Shown here in pieces: positions 1 through 13,272 of a stretch of 64,000 nt of DNA; the stretch's first letter is position 1; each line of letters begins with the position of its first letter. Both the position numbers and the translations under genes were made by a program. Origin of the DNA: Megalopta genalis (lineage: Eukaryota > Arthropoda > Insecta > Hymenoptera > Halictidae); NCBI RefSeq assembly GCF_051020955.1, contig NW_027476168.1:310001-374000 (forward strand), written 5' to 3'. Under the pieces are notes generated by a model. The model was not told the DNA's origin, made no database searches, and worked only from the letters and a program-made list of their open reading frames with translations.

Positions 1-1728
1 CCATGCGACACATATGATTTAGCTTCAAATACTTGCGATATAAGTGATATACCTTCAAAAGCTGGAGGAACAAACGAGGTGGCTTCAATTCCATGCGAAA
101 CAAATGATTTAGCTTCAAATCAATGCGAAGTAGAAGACGTAGCTTCAAATCCATGCGAAACAAATGGTTTAGCAACAAATACTTGTGATATAGATTATTT
201 AGCTACAACTGCATGCGAAACTAACGAGTTAGTTTCAAATCCATGCGAAACACACGATTTATCTTCAAATCAATGCGATGTAGAAGGTTTGCTTCAAATC
301 AATAAGAGGTAGATGGTTTAGCTTCAAATCAATAGAATATAGAAGGTTTAGCTTCAAATGAATGCGAAGTAGAAGGCTTGGCTTCAAATCCATGCAAAAC
401 AAATGGTTTAACTACAAATACTTGTGATATACATTATTTAGCTACAACTGCATGCGAAACAAACGAGTTAACTTCATATCCATGCGATACACATGATTTA
501 GCTTCAAATCAATGCGATGTAGAAGGTTTAGCTTCAAATCCATGCCATACACAAGATTTAGCTTCATATCAATGCGATGTAGTAGGTTCAGCTTCAAATC
601 CATGCGACACATATGATTTAGCTTCAAATACTTGCGATATAAGTGATATAGCTTCAAAAGCTGTAGGAACAAACGAGGTAGCTTCAATTCCATGCGAGAC
701 ACATGATTTAGCTTCAAATCAATGCGATGTAGAAGGTTCAGCTTCAAATCTATACGAAACACATGATTTAGCTTCAAATCAAATCGAAGTACAATGCTTA
801 GATTCAAATCCATGCGAAACAAATGCTTTAGCTTCAAATCAATGCGAAGTAGAAGGCGTAGCTTCAAATCCATGCGAAACAAATGGTTTAGCTACAAATA
901 CTTGTGATATACATTATTTAGCTACAACTGCATGCGAAACTAACGAGTTAGCTTCAAATCCATGCGATACACATGATTTAGCTTCAAATCAATGCGATGT
1001 GGAAGGTTTAGCTTCAAATCCATGCGATACACAAGATTTAGCTTCAAATCAATGCGATGTAGTAGGTTCAGCTTCAAATCCATGCGACACATATGATTTA
1101 GCTTCAAATACTTGCGATATAAGTGATGTAGCTTCAAAAGCTGTAGGAACGAACGAGGTAGCTTCAATTCCATGCGAGACACATGATTTAGCTTCAAATC
1201 AATGCGATGTAGTAGGTTCAGCTTCAAATCCATGCGAGACATATGATTTAGCTTCAAATACTTGCGATATAAGTGATATAGCTACAAAAGCTGTAGGAAC
1301 AAACGAGGTAGCTTCAATTCCATGCGAGACACATGATTTAGCATCAAATCAATTCGAAGGACAAGGCTTAGATTCAAATCCATGCGAAAGAAATGATTTA
1401 TCTTCAAATGAATGCGAAGTAGAAGGCTTGCCTTCAAATCCATGCAAAACAAATGGTTTAGCTACAAATCAATGCGATGTAGTAGGTTAAGCTTCAAATC
1501 CATGCGACACATATGATTTAGCTTCAAATACTTGCGATATAAGTGATACAGCTTCAAAAGCTGGAGGAACAAACGAGGTTGCTTCAATTCCATGCGAAAC
1601 ACATGATTTAGCTTCAAATCAATGCGAAGTAGAAGAAGTAGCTTCAAATCCATGCAAAACAAATGGTTTAGCTACGAATACTTGTGATATACATTATTGA
1701 GCTACAACTGCATGCGAAACTAACGAGT
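1..1728 (+). repeat. HOR copy 0 (partial, cut by window start)
   Basis: This is the right part of an HOR copy. It holds the end of the 929-bp module (29-bp monomer near 291), the two stop-bearing monomers CAATAAGAGG and CAATAGAATA (about 299-355), two 480-bp cassettes starting at 381 and 861, a 150-bp internal duplication (CTGTAGGAAC at 1141 and 1291), and HindIII sites at 1489 and 1729. The plus frame stays open over 378-1490 but begins at TTG and ends in the TAA that creates the 1489 HindIII site. Confidence 0.88.
299..360 (+). repeat. Stop-bearing monomer pair (representative copy)
   Basis: Two adjacent monomers, CAATAAGAGGTAGATGG and CAATAGAATATAGAAGG, put TAA and TAG in the otherwise open plus frame. 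The pair recurs intact or slightly changed about 25-30 times, for example near 4,290, 7,770, 11,730, 14,935, 15,865, 16,795, 21,655, 24,230, 24,680, 29,335, 30,325, 35,816, 46,076, 51,507, 54,783, 58,297, 59,976, 61,416 and 63,006. Its spread argues against protein coding. Confidence 0.88.
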
Positions 1729-1880
1729 AAGCTTCAAATCTATGCGAAACACACGATTTATCTTCAAATCAATGCGATGTAGAAGGTTTAGATTCAAATC
1801 CATGCGATACACAAGAGTTAGCTTCAACTGAATGCTATGTAGTAGGATCAGCTTCAAATCCATGCGACACATATGATTTA

Positions 1881-2010
1881 GCTGCAAATCAGTGCGAAGT
1901 AGAAGGCTCGGGTTCAAATCAATGCGATTCAAATGGTTCATATTCAAATACTTGTGAAAGACATGATTTAGCTTCAACTGCATGCGAAACACATGATTTA
2001 GATTCAAATC
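1881..2010 (+). repeat. Landmark monomer module (representative copy)
   Basis: A run of rare monomers, CAGTGCGAAGTAGAAGGCTCGG, then ATGCGATTCAAATGGTTCA, then ACTTGTGAAAGACATG, always appears in this order. I find it near 1.9, 5.4, 9.3, 13.5, 18.5, 19.5, 23.3, 31.9, 33.6, 34.9, 38.9, 40.6, 43.7, 47.1, 48.2, 52.2, 56.8 (changed), 60.2, 61.7 and 63.3 kb. It is the one module present in every domain and so is probably ancestral to all the HORs. Confidence 0.85.
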
Positions 2011-2330
2011 AATGCGATGTAGAAGGTTTCGCTTCAAATCCATGCAAAACACGTGATTTATCTTCCAATTAATGCGAAGTAGAAGGCTTAGCTTCAAATC
2101 CATGCGAATCAAATGGTTTAGCTTCACATACTTGTGATATACGTTATTTAGATTTAACTGCATGCGCAACGAACGAGTTGGCTTCAAATCCATGCGAAAC
2201 ACTTGATTTAGCTGCAAATCAATGCGATGAAGAAGGATTAGCTTCAAATCCATGCGAAACAAATGATATAGCTTCAAACGCTTGGGGTGTAAGTGATATA
2301 GCTTCAAATGAAGACTAATCAAACGAGTTA

Positions 2331-2570
2331 GCTTCAAAATCCACGCGATACACATGATTTAGCATCAAATACTAGCGATATAAGTGATGTAGATTCAACT
2401 GCAGGCGAAACGAACGTGTTATCTTCAAATCCATGCGAAACACATGATTTAGCTGGAAATCAATGCGATGTAGAAGGTTTATCTTCAAATCCATGCGATA
2501 CACATGATTAAGATTCAAATCAATGCGATGTAGATAGTTTGCTTCAAATCCATGCGATACACAAGATTTA
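2331..2570 (+). repeat. Paired 31-bp and 29-bp monomers (representative copy)
   Basis: A 31-bp monomer (GCTTCAAAATCCACGCG, one extra A) is followed about 204 bp later by a 29-bp monomer (GATAGTTTGCTTC, one base lost), restoring the 30-bp phase. The pair repeats near 5815/6020, 9773/9978, 13881/14081, 19968/20171, 23688/23889, 41071/41271, 41631/41836, 48631/48831 and 49191/49396. The 31-bp monomer is regularly preceded by GAAGACTAATCAAACGAG, which contains an in-frame TAA. Confidence 0.86.
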
Positions 2571-3391
2571 GCTTCAAAAGCAGGAGGAACAAACGAGGTA
2601 GCTTCAATTCCATGCAAGACAAATGCTTCAGCTTCAAATCAATGCGAAGTAGGAGGCGTAGCTTCAAATCCATGCGAAAAAAATGGTTTAGCTACAAATA
2701 CTTGTGATATACATTATTTAGCTACAACTGCTTGCGAAACTAACGCGTTAGCTTCAAATCTATGCGAAACACACGATTTATCTTCAAATCAATGCGATGT
2801 AGAAGGTTTAGCTTCAAATCAATACGAAACACATGATTTAGATTCAAATCAATTCGAAGGGCAATTCTTAGATTCAAATCCATGCGAAACAAATGATTTA
2901 GCTTCAGATGAATGCGAAGTAGAAGGCGCAGCTTCAAATCCATGCGGCACATATGATTTAGCTTTAAATACTTGCGATATAAGTGACATAGTTTCAAAAG
3001 GAGGCGAAACGAACGAGTTAGCTTCAAATCCATGCGAAACACATGATTTAGCTGCAAATCAATGTGATGTACAAGGTTTAGCTTCAAATCCATGCGATAC
3101 ACAAGATTTAGCTTCAAATCAATGCGATGTAGAAGGTTCAGCTTCAAATCCATGCGACACATATGATTTAGCTTCAAATACTTGCGATATAAGTGATATA
3201 CCTTCAAAAGCTGGAGGAACAAACGAGGTGGCTTCAATTCCATGCGAAACAAATGATTTAGCTTCAAATCAATGCGAAGTAGAAGACGTAGCTTCAAATC
3301 CATGCGAAACAAATGGTTTAGCTACAAATACTTGTGATATAGATTATTTAGCTACAACTGCATGCGAAACTAACGAGTTAGTTTCAAATCC

Positions 3392-4300
3392 ATGCGAAAC
3401 ACACGATTTATCTTCAAATCAATGCGATGTAGAAGGTTTGCTTCAAATCCATACGACACACATGATTTAGATTCAAATCAATTCGAAGGACAAGGCATAG
3501 ATCCAAATCCATGCGAAACAAACGATTTAGCTTCAAATGAATGCGAAGTAGAAGGCTTGGCTTCAAATCCATGCAAAACAAATGGTTTAACTACAAATAC
3601 TTGTGATATACATTATTTAGCTACAACTGCATGCGAAACAAACGAGTTAACTTCAAATCCATGCGATACACATGATTTAGCTTCAAATCAATGCGATGTA
3701 GAAGGTTTAGCTTCAAATCCATGCCATACACAAGATTTAGCTTCATATCAATGCGATGTAGTAGGTTCAGCTTCAAATCCATGCGACACATATGATTTAG
3801 CTTCAAATACTTGCGATATAAGTGACATAGTTTCAAAAGGAGGCGAAACGAACGAGTTAGTTTCAAATCCATGCAAAAAACATGATTTAGCTGCAAATCA
3901 ATGTGATGTACAAGGTTTAGCTTCAAATCCATGCGATACACAAGATTTAGCTTCAAATCAATGCGATGTAGAAGGTTCAGCTTCAAATCCATGCGACACA
4001 TATGATTTAGCTTCAAATACTTGCGATATAAGTGATATACCTTCAAAAGCTGGAGGAACAAACGAGGTGGCTTCAATTCCATGCGAAACAAATGATTTAG
4101 CTTCAAATCAATGCGAAGTAGAAGACGTAGCTTCAAATCCATGCGAAACAAATGGTTTAGCTACAAATACTTGTGATATAGATTATTTAGCTACAACTGC
4201 ATGCGAAACTAACGAGTTAGTTTCAAATCCATGCGAAACACACGATTTATCTTCAAATCAATGCGATGTAGAAGGTTTGCTTCAAATCAATAAGAGGTAG
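3392..4300 (+). other. ATG-initiated open frame of 302 codons, probably not a gene
   Basis: This is one of the few long plus-strand frames that begins with ATG. The ATG lies in a different frame (MRNTRFIFKSMRCRR), and the 29-bp monomer near 3440 then shifts reading into the decapeptide frame (ASNPC-type repeats, one Cys per ten residues). No signal peptide, non-repeat domain, or promoter or splice context is visible. The same frame recurs at 6870-7778 and 10828-11736 only because the HOR recurs. I keep it as an open frame, not a CDS. Confidence 0.6.
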
Positions 4301-5206
4301 ATGGTTTAGCTTCAAATCAATAGAATATAGAAGGTTTAGCTTCAAATAAATGCGATGTAGAAGATTTAGCTTCAAATCCATACGACACACATGATTTAGA
4401 TTCAAATCAATTCGAAGGACAAGGCATAGATTCAAATCCATGCGAAACAAACGATTTAGCTTCAAATGAATGCGAAGTAGAAGGCTTGGCTTCAAATCCA
4501 TGCAAAACAAATGGTTTAACTACAAATACTTGTGATATACATTATTTAGCTACAACTGCATGCGAAACAAACGAGTTAACTTCAAATCCATGCGATACAC
4601 ATGATTTAGCTTCAAATCAATGCGATGTAGAAGGTTTAGCTTCAAATCCATGCCATACACAAGATTTAGCTTCATATCAATGCGATGTAGTAGGTTCAGC
4701 TTCAAATCCATGCGACACATATGATTTAGCTTCAAATACTTGCGATATAAGTGATATAGCTACAAAAGCTGTAGGAACAAACGAGGTAGCTTCAATTCCA
4801 TGCGAGACACATGATTTAGCATCAAATCAATTCGAAGGACAAGGCTTAGATTCAAATCCATGCGAAAGAAATGATTTATCTTCAAATGAATGCGAAGTAG
4901 AAGGCTTGCCTTCAAATCCATGCAAAACAAATGGTTTAGCTACAAATCAATGCGATGTAGTAGGTTAAGCTTCAAATCCATGCGACACATATGATTTAGC
5001 TTCAAATACTTGCGATATAAGTGATACAGCTTCAAAAGCTGGAGGAACAAACGAGGTTGCTTCAATTCCATGCGAAACACATGATTTAGCTTCAAATCAA
5101 TGCGAAGTAGAAGAAGTAGCTTCAAATCCATGCAAAACAAATGGTTTAGCTACGAATACTTGTGATATACATTATTGAGCTACAACTGCATGCGAAACTA
5201 ACGAGT

Positions 5207-8200
5207 AAGCTTCAAATCTATGCGAAACACACGATTTATCTTCAAATCAATGCGATGTAGAAGGTTTAGATTCAAATCCATGCGATACACAAGAGTTAGC
5301 TTCAACTGAATGCTATGTAGTAGGATCAGCTTCAAATCCATGCGACACATATGATTTAGCTGCAAATCAGTGCGAAGTAGAAGGCTCGGGTTCAAATCAA
5401 TGCGATTCAAATGGTTCATATTCAAATACTTGTGAAAGACATGATTTAGCTTCAACTGCATGCGAAACACATGATTTAGATTCAAATCAATGCGATGTAG
5501 AAGGTTTCGCTTCAAATCCATGCAAAACACGTGATTTATCTTCCAATTAATGCGAAGTAGAAGGCTTAGCTTCAAATCCATGCGAATCAAATGGTTTAGC
5601 TTCACATACTTGTGATATACGTTATTTAGATTTAACTGCATGCGCAACGAACGAGTTGGCTTCAAATCCATGCGAAACACTTGATTTAGCTGCAAATCAA
5701 TGCGATGAAGAAGGATTAGCTTCAAATCCATGCGAAACAAATGATATAGCTTCAAACGCTTGGGGTGTAAGTGATATAGCTTCAAATGAAGACTAATCAA
5801 ACGAGTTAGCTTCAAAATCCACGCGATACACATGATTTAGCATCAAATACTAGCGATATAAGTGATGTAGATTCAACTGCAGGCGAAACGAACGTGTTAT
5901 CTTCAAATCCATGCGAAACACATGATTTAGCTGGAAATCAATGCGATGTAGAAGGTTTATCTTCAAATCCATGCGATACACATGATTAAGATTCAAATCA
6001 ATGCGATGTAGATAGTTTGCTTCAAATCCATGCGATACACAAGATTTAGCTTCAAAAGCAGGAGGAACAAACGAGGTAGCTTCAATTCCATGCAAGACAA
6101 ATGCTTCAGCTTCAAATCAATGCGAAGTAGGAGGCGTAGCTTCAAATCCATGCGAAAAAAATGGTTTAGCTACAAATACTTGTGATATACATTATTTAGC
6201 TACAACTGCTTGCGAAACTAACGCGTTAGCTTCAAATCTATGCGAAACACACGATTTATCTTCAAATCAATGCGATGTAGAAGGTTTAGCTTCAAATCAA
6301 TACGAAACACATGATTTAGATTCAAATCAATTCGAAGGGCAAGGCTTAGATTCAAATCCATGCGAAACAAATGATTTAGCTTCAGATGAATGCGAAGTAG
6401 AAGGCGCAGCTTCAAATCCATGCGGCACATATGATTTAGCTTTAAATACTTGCGATATAAGTGACATAGTTTCAAAAGGAGGCGAAACGAACGAGTTAGC
6501 TTCAAATCCATGCGAAACACATGATTTAGCTGCAAATCAATGTGATGTACAAGGTTTAGCTTCAAATCCATGCGATACACAAGATTTAGCTTCAAATCAA
6601 TGCGATGTAGAAGGTTCAGCTTCAAATCCATGCGACACATATGATTTAGCTTCAAATACTTGCGATATAAGTGATATACCTTCAAAAGCTGGAGGAACAA
6701 ACGAGGTGGCTTCAATTCCATGCGAAACAAATGATTTAGCTTCAAATCAATGCGAAGTAGAAGACGTAGCTTCAAATCCATGCGAAACAAATGGTTTAGC
6801 TACAAATACTTGTGATATAGATTATTTAGCTACAACTGCATGCGAAACTAACGAGTTAGTTTCAAATCCATGCGAAACACACGATTTATCTTCAAATCAA
6901 TGCGATGTAGAAGGTTTGCTTCAAATCCATACGACACACATGATTTAGATTCAAATCAATTCGAAGGACAAGGCATAGATCCAAATCCATGCGAAACAAA
7001 CGATTTAGCTTCAAATGAATGCGAAGTAGAAGGCTTGGCTTCAAATCCATGCAAAACAAATGGTTTAACTACAAATACTTGTGATATACATTATTTAGCT
7101 ACAACTGCATGCGAAACAAACGAGTTAACTTCAAATCCATGCGATACACATGATTTAGCTTCAAATCAATGCGATGTAGAAGGTTTAGCTTCAAATCCAT
7201 GCCATACACAAGATTTAGCTTCATATCAATGCGATGTAGTAGGTTCAGCTTCAAATCCATGCGACACATATGATTTAGCTTCAAATACTTGCGATATAAG
7301 TGACATAGTTTCAAAAGGAGGCGAAACGAACGAGTTAGTTTCAAATCCATGCAAAAAACATGATTTAGCTGCAAATCAATGTGATGTACAAGGTTTAGCT
7401 TCAAATCCATGCGATACACAAGATTTAGCTTCAAATCAATGCGATGTAGAAGGTTCAGCTTCAAATCCATGCGACACATATGATTTAGCTTCAAATACTT
7501 GCGATATAAGTGATATACCTTCAAAAGCTGGAGGAACAAACGAGGTGGCTTCAATTCCATGCGAAACAAATGATTTAGCTTCAAATCAATGCGAAGTAGA
7601 AGACGTAGCTTCAAATCCATGCGAAACAAATGGTTTAGCTACAAATACTTGTGATATAGATTATTTAGCTACAACTGCATGCGAAACTAACGAGTTAGTT
7701 TCAAATCCATGCGAAACACACGATTTATCTTCAAATCAATGCGATGTAGAAGGTTTGCTTCAAATCAATAAGAGGTAGATGGTTTAGCTTCAAATCAATA
7801 GAATATAGAAGGTTTAGCTTCAAATAAATGCGATGTAGAAGGTTTAGCTTCAAATCCATACGACACACATGATTTAGATTCAAATCAATTCGAAGGACAA
7901 GGCATAGATTCAAATCCATGCGAAACAAACGATTTAGCTTCAAATGAATGCGAAGTAGAAGGCTTGGCTTCAAATCCATGCAAAACAAATGGTTTAACTA
8001 CAAATACTTGTGATATACATTATTTAGCTACAACTGCATGCGAAACAAACGAGTTAACTTCAAATCCATGCGATACACATGATTTAGCTTCAAATCAATG
8101 CGATGTAGAAGGTTTAGCTTCAAATCCATGCCATACACAAGATTTAGCTTCATATCAATGCGATGTAGTAGGTTCAGCTTCAAATCCATGCGACACATAT

Positions 8201-9164
8201 GATTTAGCTTCAAATACTTGCGATATAAGTGATATAGCTTCAAAAGATGTAGGAACAAACGAGGTAGCTTCAATTCCATGCGAGACACATGATTTAGCTT
8301 CAAATCAATGCGATGTAGAAGGTTCAGCTTCAAATCCATACGAAACACATGATTTAGCTTCAAATCAAATCGAAGTACAATGCTTAGATTCAAATCCATG
8401 CGAAACAAATGCTTTAGCTTCAAATCAATGCGAAGTAGAAGGCGTAGCTTCAAATCCATGCAAAACAAATGGTTTAACTACAAATACTTGTGATATACAT
8501 TATTTAGCTACAACTGCATGCGAAACAAACGAGTTAACTTCAAATCCATGCGATACACATGATTTAGCTTCAAATCAATGCGATGTAGAAGGTTTAGCTT
8601 CAAATCCATGCCATACACAAGATTTAGCTTCATATCAATGCGATGTAGTAGGTTCAGCTTCAAATCCATGCGACACATATGATTTAGCTTCAAATACTTG
8701 CGATATAAGTGATATAGCTACAAAAGCTGTAGGAACAAACGAGGTAGCTTCAATTCCATGCGAGACACATGATTTAGCATCAAATCAATTCGAAGGACAA
8801 GGCTTAGATTCAAATCCATGCGAAAGAAATGATTTATCTTCAAATGAATGCGAAGTAGAAGGCTTGCCTTCAAATCCATGCAAAACAAATGGTTTAGCTA
8901 CAAATCAATGCGATGTAGTAGGTTAAGCTTCAAATCCATGCGACACATATGATTTAGCTTCAAATACTTGCGATATAAGTGATACAGCTTCAAAAGCTGG
9001 AGGAACAAACGAGGTTGCTTCAATTCCATGCGAAACACATGATTTAGCTTCAAATCAATGCGAAGTAGAAGAAGTAGCTTCAAATCCATGCAAAACAAAT
9101 GGTTTAGCTACGAATACTTGTGATATACATTATTGAGCTACAACTGCATGCGAAACTAACGAGT
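5207..9164 (+). repeat. HOR copy 2 (3958 bp)
   Basis: Same order as copy 1, with 31-bp monomer near 5815 and 29-bp monomers near 6020, 6918 and 7757. It is exactly 480 bp longer because the 16-monomer cassette beginning PCKTNGL-TCDIHYL occurs twice, at 7967 and 8447. A visible base change from copy 1 is GGGCAAGGCTTAG near 6340 against GGGCAATTCTTAG near 2862. Confidence 0.92.
6870..7778 (+). other. Second copy of the 302-codon open frame, probably not a gene
   Basis: Translates the same as 3392-4300 and is carried by HOR copy 2. Identity between copies reflects homogenisation of the DNA and says nothing about protein function. Confidence 0.6.
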
Positions 9165-12100
9165 AAGCTTCAAATCTATGCGAAACACACGATTTATCTT
9201 CAAATCAATGCGATGTAGAAGGTTTAGATTCAAATCCATGCGATACACAAGAGTTAGCTTCAACTGAATGCTATGTAGTAGGATCAGCTTCAAATCCATG
9301 CGACACATATGATTTAGCTGCAAATCAGTGCGAAGTAGAAGGCTCGGGTTCAAATCAATGCGATTCAAATGGTTCATATTCAAATACTTGTGAAAGACAT
9401 GATTTAGCTTCAACTGCATGCGAAACACATGATTTAGATTCAAATCAATGCGATGTAGAAGGTTTCGCTTCAAATCCATGCAAAACACGTGATTTATCTT
9501 CCAATTAATGCGAAGTAGAAGGCTTAGCTTCAAATCCATGCGAATCAAATGGTTTAGCTTCACATACTTGTGATATACGTTATTTAGATTTAACTGCATG
9601 CGCAACGAACGAGTTGGCTTCAAATCCATGCGAAACACTTGATTTAGCTGCAAATCAATGCGATGAAGAAGGATTAGCTTCAAATCCATGCGAAACAAAT
9701 GATATAGCTTCAAACGCTTGGGGTGTAAGTGATATAGCTTCAAATGAAGACTAATCAAACGAGTTAGCTTCAAAATCCACGCGATACACATGATTTAGCA
9801 TCAAATACTAGCGATATAAGTGATGTAGATTCAACTGCAGGCGAAACGAACGTGTTATCTTCAAATCCATGCGAAACACATGATTTAGCTGGAAATCAAT
9901 GCGATGTAGAAGGTTTATCTTCAAATCCATGCGATACACATGATTAAGATTCAAATCAATGCGATGTAGATAGTTTGCTTCAAATCCATGCGATACACAA
10001 GATTTAGCTTCAAAAGCAGGAGGAACAAACGAGGTAGCTTCAATTCCATGCAAGACAAATGCTTCAGCTTCAAATCAATGCGAAGTAGGAGGCGTAGCTT
10101 CAAATCCATGCGAAAAAAATGGTTTAGCTACAAATACTTGTGATATACATTATTTAGCTACAACTGCTTGCGAAACTAACGCGTTAGCTTCAAATCTATG
10201 CGAAACACACGATTTATCTTCAAATCAATGCGATGTAGAAGGTTTAGCTTCAAATCAATACGAAACACATGATTTAGATTCAAATCAATTCGAAGGGCAA
10301 GGCTTAGATTCAAATCCATGCGAAACAAATGATTTAGCTTCAGATGAATGCGAAGTAGAAGGCGCAGCTTCAAATCCATGCGGCACATATGATTTAGCTT
10401 TAAATACTTGCGATATAAGTGACATAGTTTCAAAAGGAGGCGAAACGAACGAGTTAGCTTCAAATCCATGCGAAACACATGATTTAGCTGCAAATCAATG
10501 TGATGTACAAGGTTTAGCTTCAAATCCATGCGATACACAAGATTTAGCTTCAAATCAATGCGATGTAGAAGGTTCAGCTTCAAATCCATGCGACACATAT
10601 GATTTAGCTTCAAATACTTGCGATATAAGTGATATACCTTCAAAAGCTGGAGGAACAAACGAGGTGGCTTCAATTCCATGCGAAACAAATGATTTAGCTT
10701 CAAATCAATGCGAAGTAGAAGACGTAGCTTCAAATCCATGCGAAACAAATGGTTTAGCTACAAATACTTGTGATATAGATTATTTAGCTACAACTGCATG
10801 CGAAACTAACGAGTTAGTTTCAAATCCATGCGAAACACACGATTTATCTTCAAATCAATGCGATGTAGAAGGTTTGCTTCAAATCCATACGACACACATG
10901 ATTTAGATTCAAATCAATTCGAAGGACAAGGCATAGATCCAAATCCATGCGAAACAAACGATTTAGCTTCAAATGAATGCGAAGTAGAAGGCTTGGCTTC
11001 AAATCCATGCAAAACAAATGGTTTAACTACAAATACTTGTGATATACATTATTTAGCTACAACTGCATGCGAAACAAACGAGTTAACTTCAAATCCATGC
11101 GATACACATGATTTAGCTTCAAATCAATGCGATGTAGAAGGTTTAGCTTCAAATCCATGCCATACACAAGATTTAGCTTCATATCAATGCGATGTAGTAG
11201 GTTCAGCTTCAAATCCATGCGACACATATGATTTAGCTTCAAATACTTGCGATATAAGTGACATAGTTTCAAAAGGAGGCGAAACGAACGAGTTAGTTTC
11301 AAATCCATGCAAAAAACATGATTTAGCTGCAAATCAATGTGATGTACAAGGTTTAGCTTCAAATCCATGCGATACACAAGATTTAGCTTCAAATCAATGC
11401 GATGTAGAAGGTTCAGCTTCAAATCCATGCGACACATATGATTTAGCTTCAAATACTTGCGATATAAGTGATATACCTTCAAAAGCTGGAGGAACAAACG
11501 AGGTGGCTTCAATTCCATGCGAAACAAATGATTTAGCTTCAAATCAATGCGAAGTAGAAGACGTAGCTTCAAATCCATGCGAAACAAATGGTTTAGCTAC
11601 AAATACTTGTGATATAGATTATTTAGCTACAACTGCATGCGAAACTAACGAGTTAGTTTCAAATCCATGCGAAACACACGATTTATCTTCAAATCAATGC
11701 GATGTAGAAGGTTTGCTTCAAATCAATAAGAGGTAGATGGTTTAGCTTCAAATCAATAGAATATAGAAGGTTTAGCTTCAAATAAATGCGATGTAGAAGG
11801 TTTAGCTTCAAATCCATACGACACACATGATTTAGATTCAAATCAATTCGAAGGACAAGGCATAGATTCAAATCCATGCGAAACAAACGATTTAGCTTCA
11901 AATGAATGCGAAGTAGAAGGCTTGGCTTCAAATCCATGCAAAACAAATGGTTTAACTACAAATACTTGTGATATACATTATTTAGCTACAACTGCATGCG
12001 AAACAAACGAGTTAACTTCAAATCCATGCGATACACATGATTTAGCTTCAAATCAATGCGATGTAGAAGGTTTAGCTTCAAATCCATGCCATACACAAGA

Positions 12101-13272
12101 TTTAGCTTCATATCAATGCGATGTAGTAGGTTCAGCTTCAAATCCATGCGACACATATGATTTAGCTTCAAATACTTGCGATATAAGTGATATAGCTTCA
12201 AAAGATGTAGGAACAAACGAGGTAGCTTCAATTCCATGCGAGACACATGATTTAGCTTCAAATCAATGCGATGTAGAAGGTTCAGCTTCAAATCCATACG
12301 AAACACATGATTTAGCTTCAAATCAAATCGAAGTACAATGCTTAGATTCAAATCCATGCGAAACAAATGCTTTAGCTTCAAATCAATGCGAAGTAGAAGG
12401 CGTAGCTTCAAATCCATGCGAAACAAATGGTTTAGCTACAAATACTTGTGATATACATTATTTAGCTACAACTGCATGCGAAACTAACGAGTTAGCTTCA
12501 AATCCATGCGATACACATGATTTAGCTTCAAATCAATGCGATGTGGAAGGTTTAGCTTCAAATCCATGCGATACACAAGATTTAGCTTCAAATCAATGCG
12601 ATGTAGTAGGTTCAGCTTCAAATCCATGCGACACATATGATTTAGCTTCAAATACTTGCGATATAAGTGATGTAGCTTCAAAAGCTGTAGGAACGAACGA
12701 GGTAGCTTCAATTCCATGCGAGACACATGATTTAGCTTCAAATCAATGCGATGTAGTAGGTTCAGCTTCAAATCCATGCGAGACATATGATTTAGCTTCA
12801 AATACTTGCGATATAAGTGATATAGCGACAAAAGCTGTAGGAACAAACGAGGTAGCTTCAGTTCCATGCGAGACACATGATTTAGCATCAAATCAATTCG
12901 AAGGACAAGGCTTAGATTCAAATCCATGCGAAAGAAATGATTTATCTTCAAATGAATGCGAAGTAGAAGGCTTGCCTTCAAATCCATGCAAAACAAATGG
13001 TTTAGCTACAAATCAATGCGATGTAGTAGGTTAAGCTTCAAATCCATGCGACACATATGATTTAGCTTCAAATACTTGCGATATAAGTGATACAGCTTCA
13101 AAAGCTGGAGGAACAAACGAGGTTGCTTCAATTCCATGCGAAACACATGATTTAGCTTCAAATCAATGCGAAGTAGAAGAAGTAGCTTCAAATCCATGCA
13201 AAACAAATGGTTTAGCTACGAATACTTGTGATATACATTATTGAGCTACAACTGCATGCGAAACTAACGAGT
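9165..13272 (+). repeat. HOR copy 3 (4108 bp)
   Basis: Same order again, with 31-bp monomer near 9773 and 29-bp monomers near 9978, 10876 and 11715. It is 150 bp (five monomers) longer than copy 2. The cassette region (open frame 11922-13034, 370 codons) matches the arrangement of copy 0 rather than copy 2, so the copies have exchanged internal segments. Confidence 0.92.
10828..11736 (+). other. Third copy of the 302-codon open frame, probably not a gene
   Basis: Translates the same as 3392-4300 and is carried by HOR copy 3. In HOR copy 4 the frame is absent because the 839-bp module version is missing there. Confidence 0.6.

Larger units (their letters stand above)
1729..5206 (+). repeat. 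HOR copy 1 (3478 bp)
   Basis: 116 monomers minus 2 bp. In order it carries the GCTCGGGTTC landmark near 1908, the 31-bp monomer near 2337, its 29-bp partner near 2541, then two 929-type modules ending in 29-bp monomers near 3440 and 4279. The first of these lacks the 90-bp stop-bearing trio, the second has it. The following cassette region is the shortest of the set: the open frame corresponding to 378-1490 is only 160 codons (4486-4968), so 630 bp are missing relative to copy 0. Confidence 0.92.

Noticed and set aside
378..1490. Pentapeptide-repeat protein
   Set aside because: The half-units (ASNPC, ETNDL) do not follow the A(D/N)LXX pattern of that family; the true period is ten residues.
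1309..1494. Bacterial-type genes with TTG/GTG starts and ribosome binding sites
   Set aside because: GGAGG occurs only within the AAAGCTGGAGGAAC monomer class, at a fixed place in the repeat, so its distance to TTG or GTG codons is a property of the satellite.
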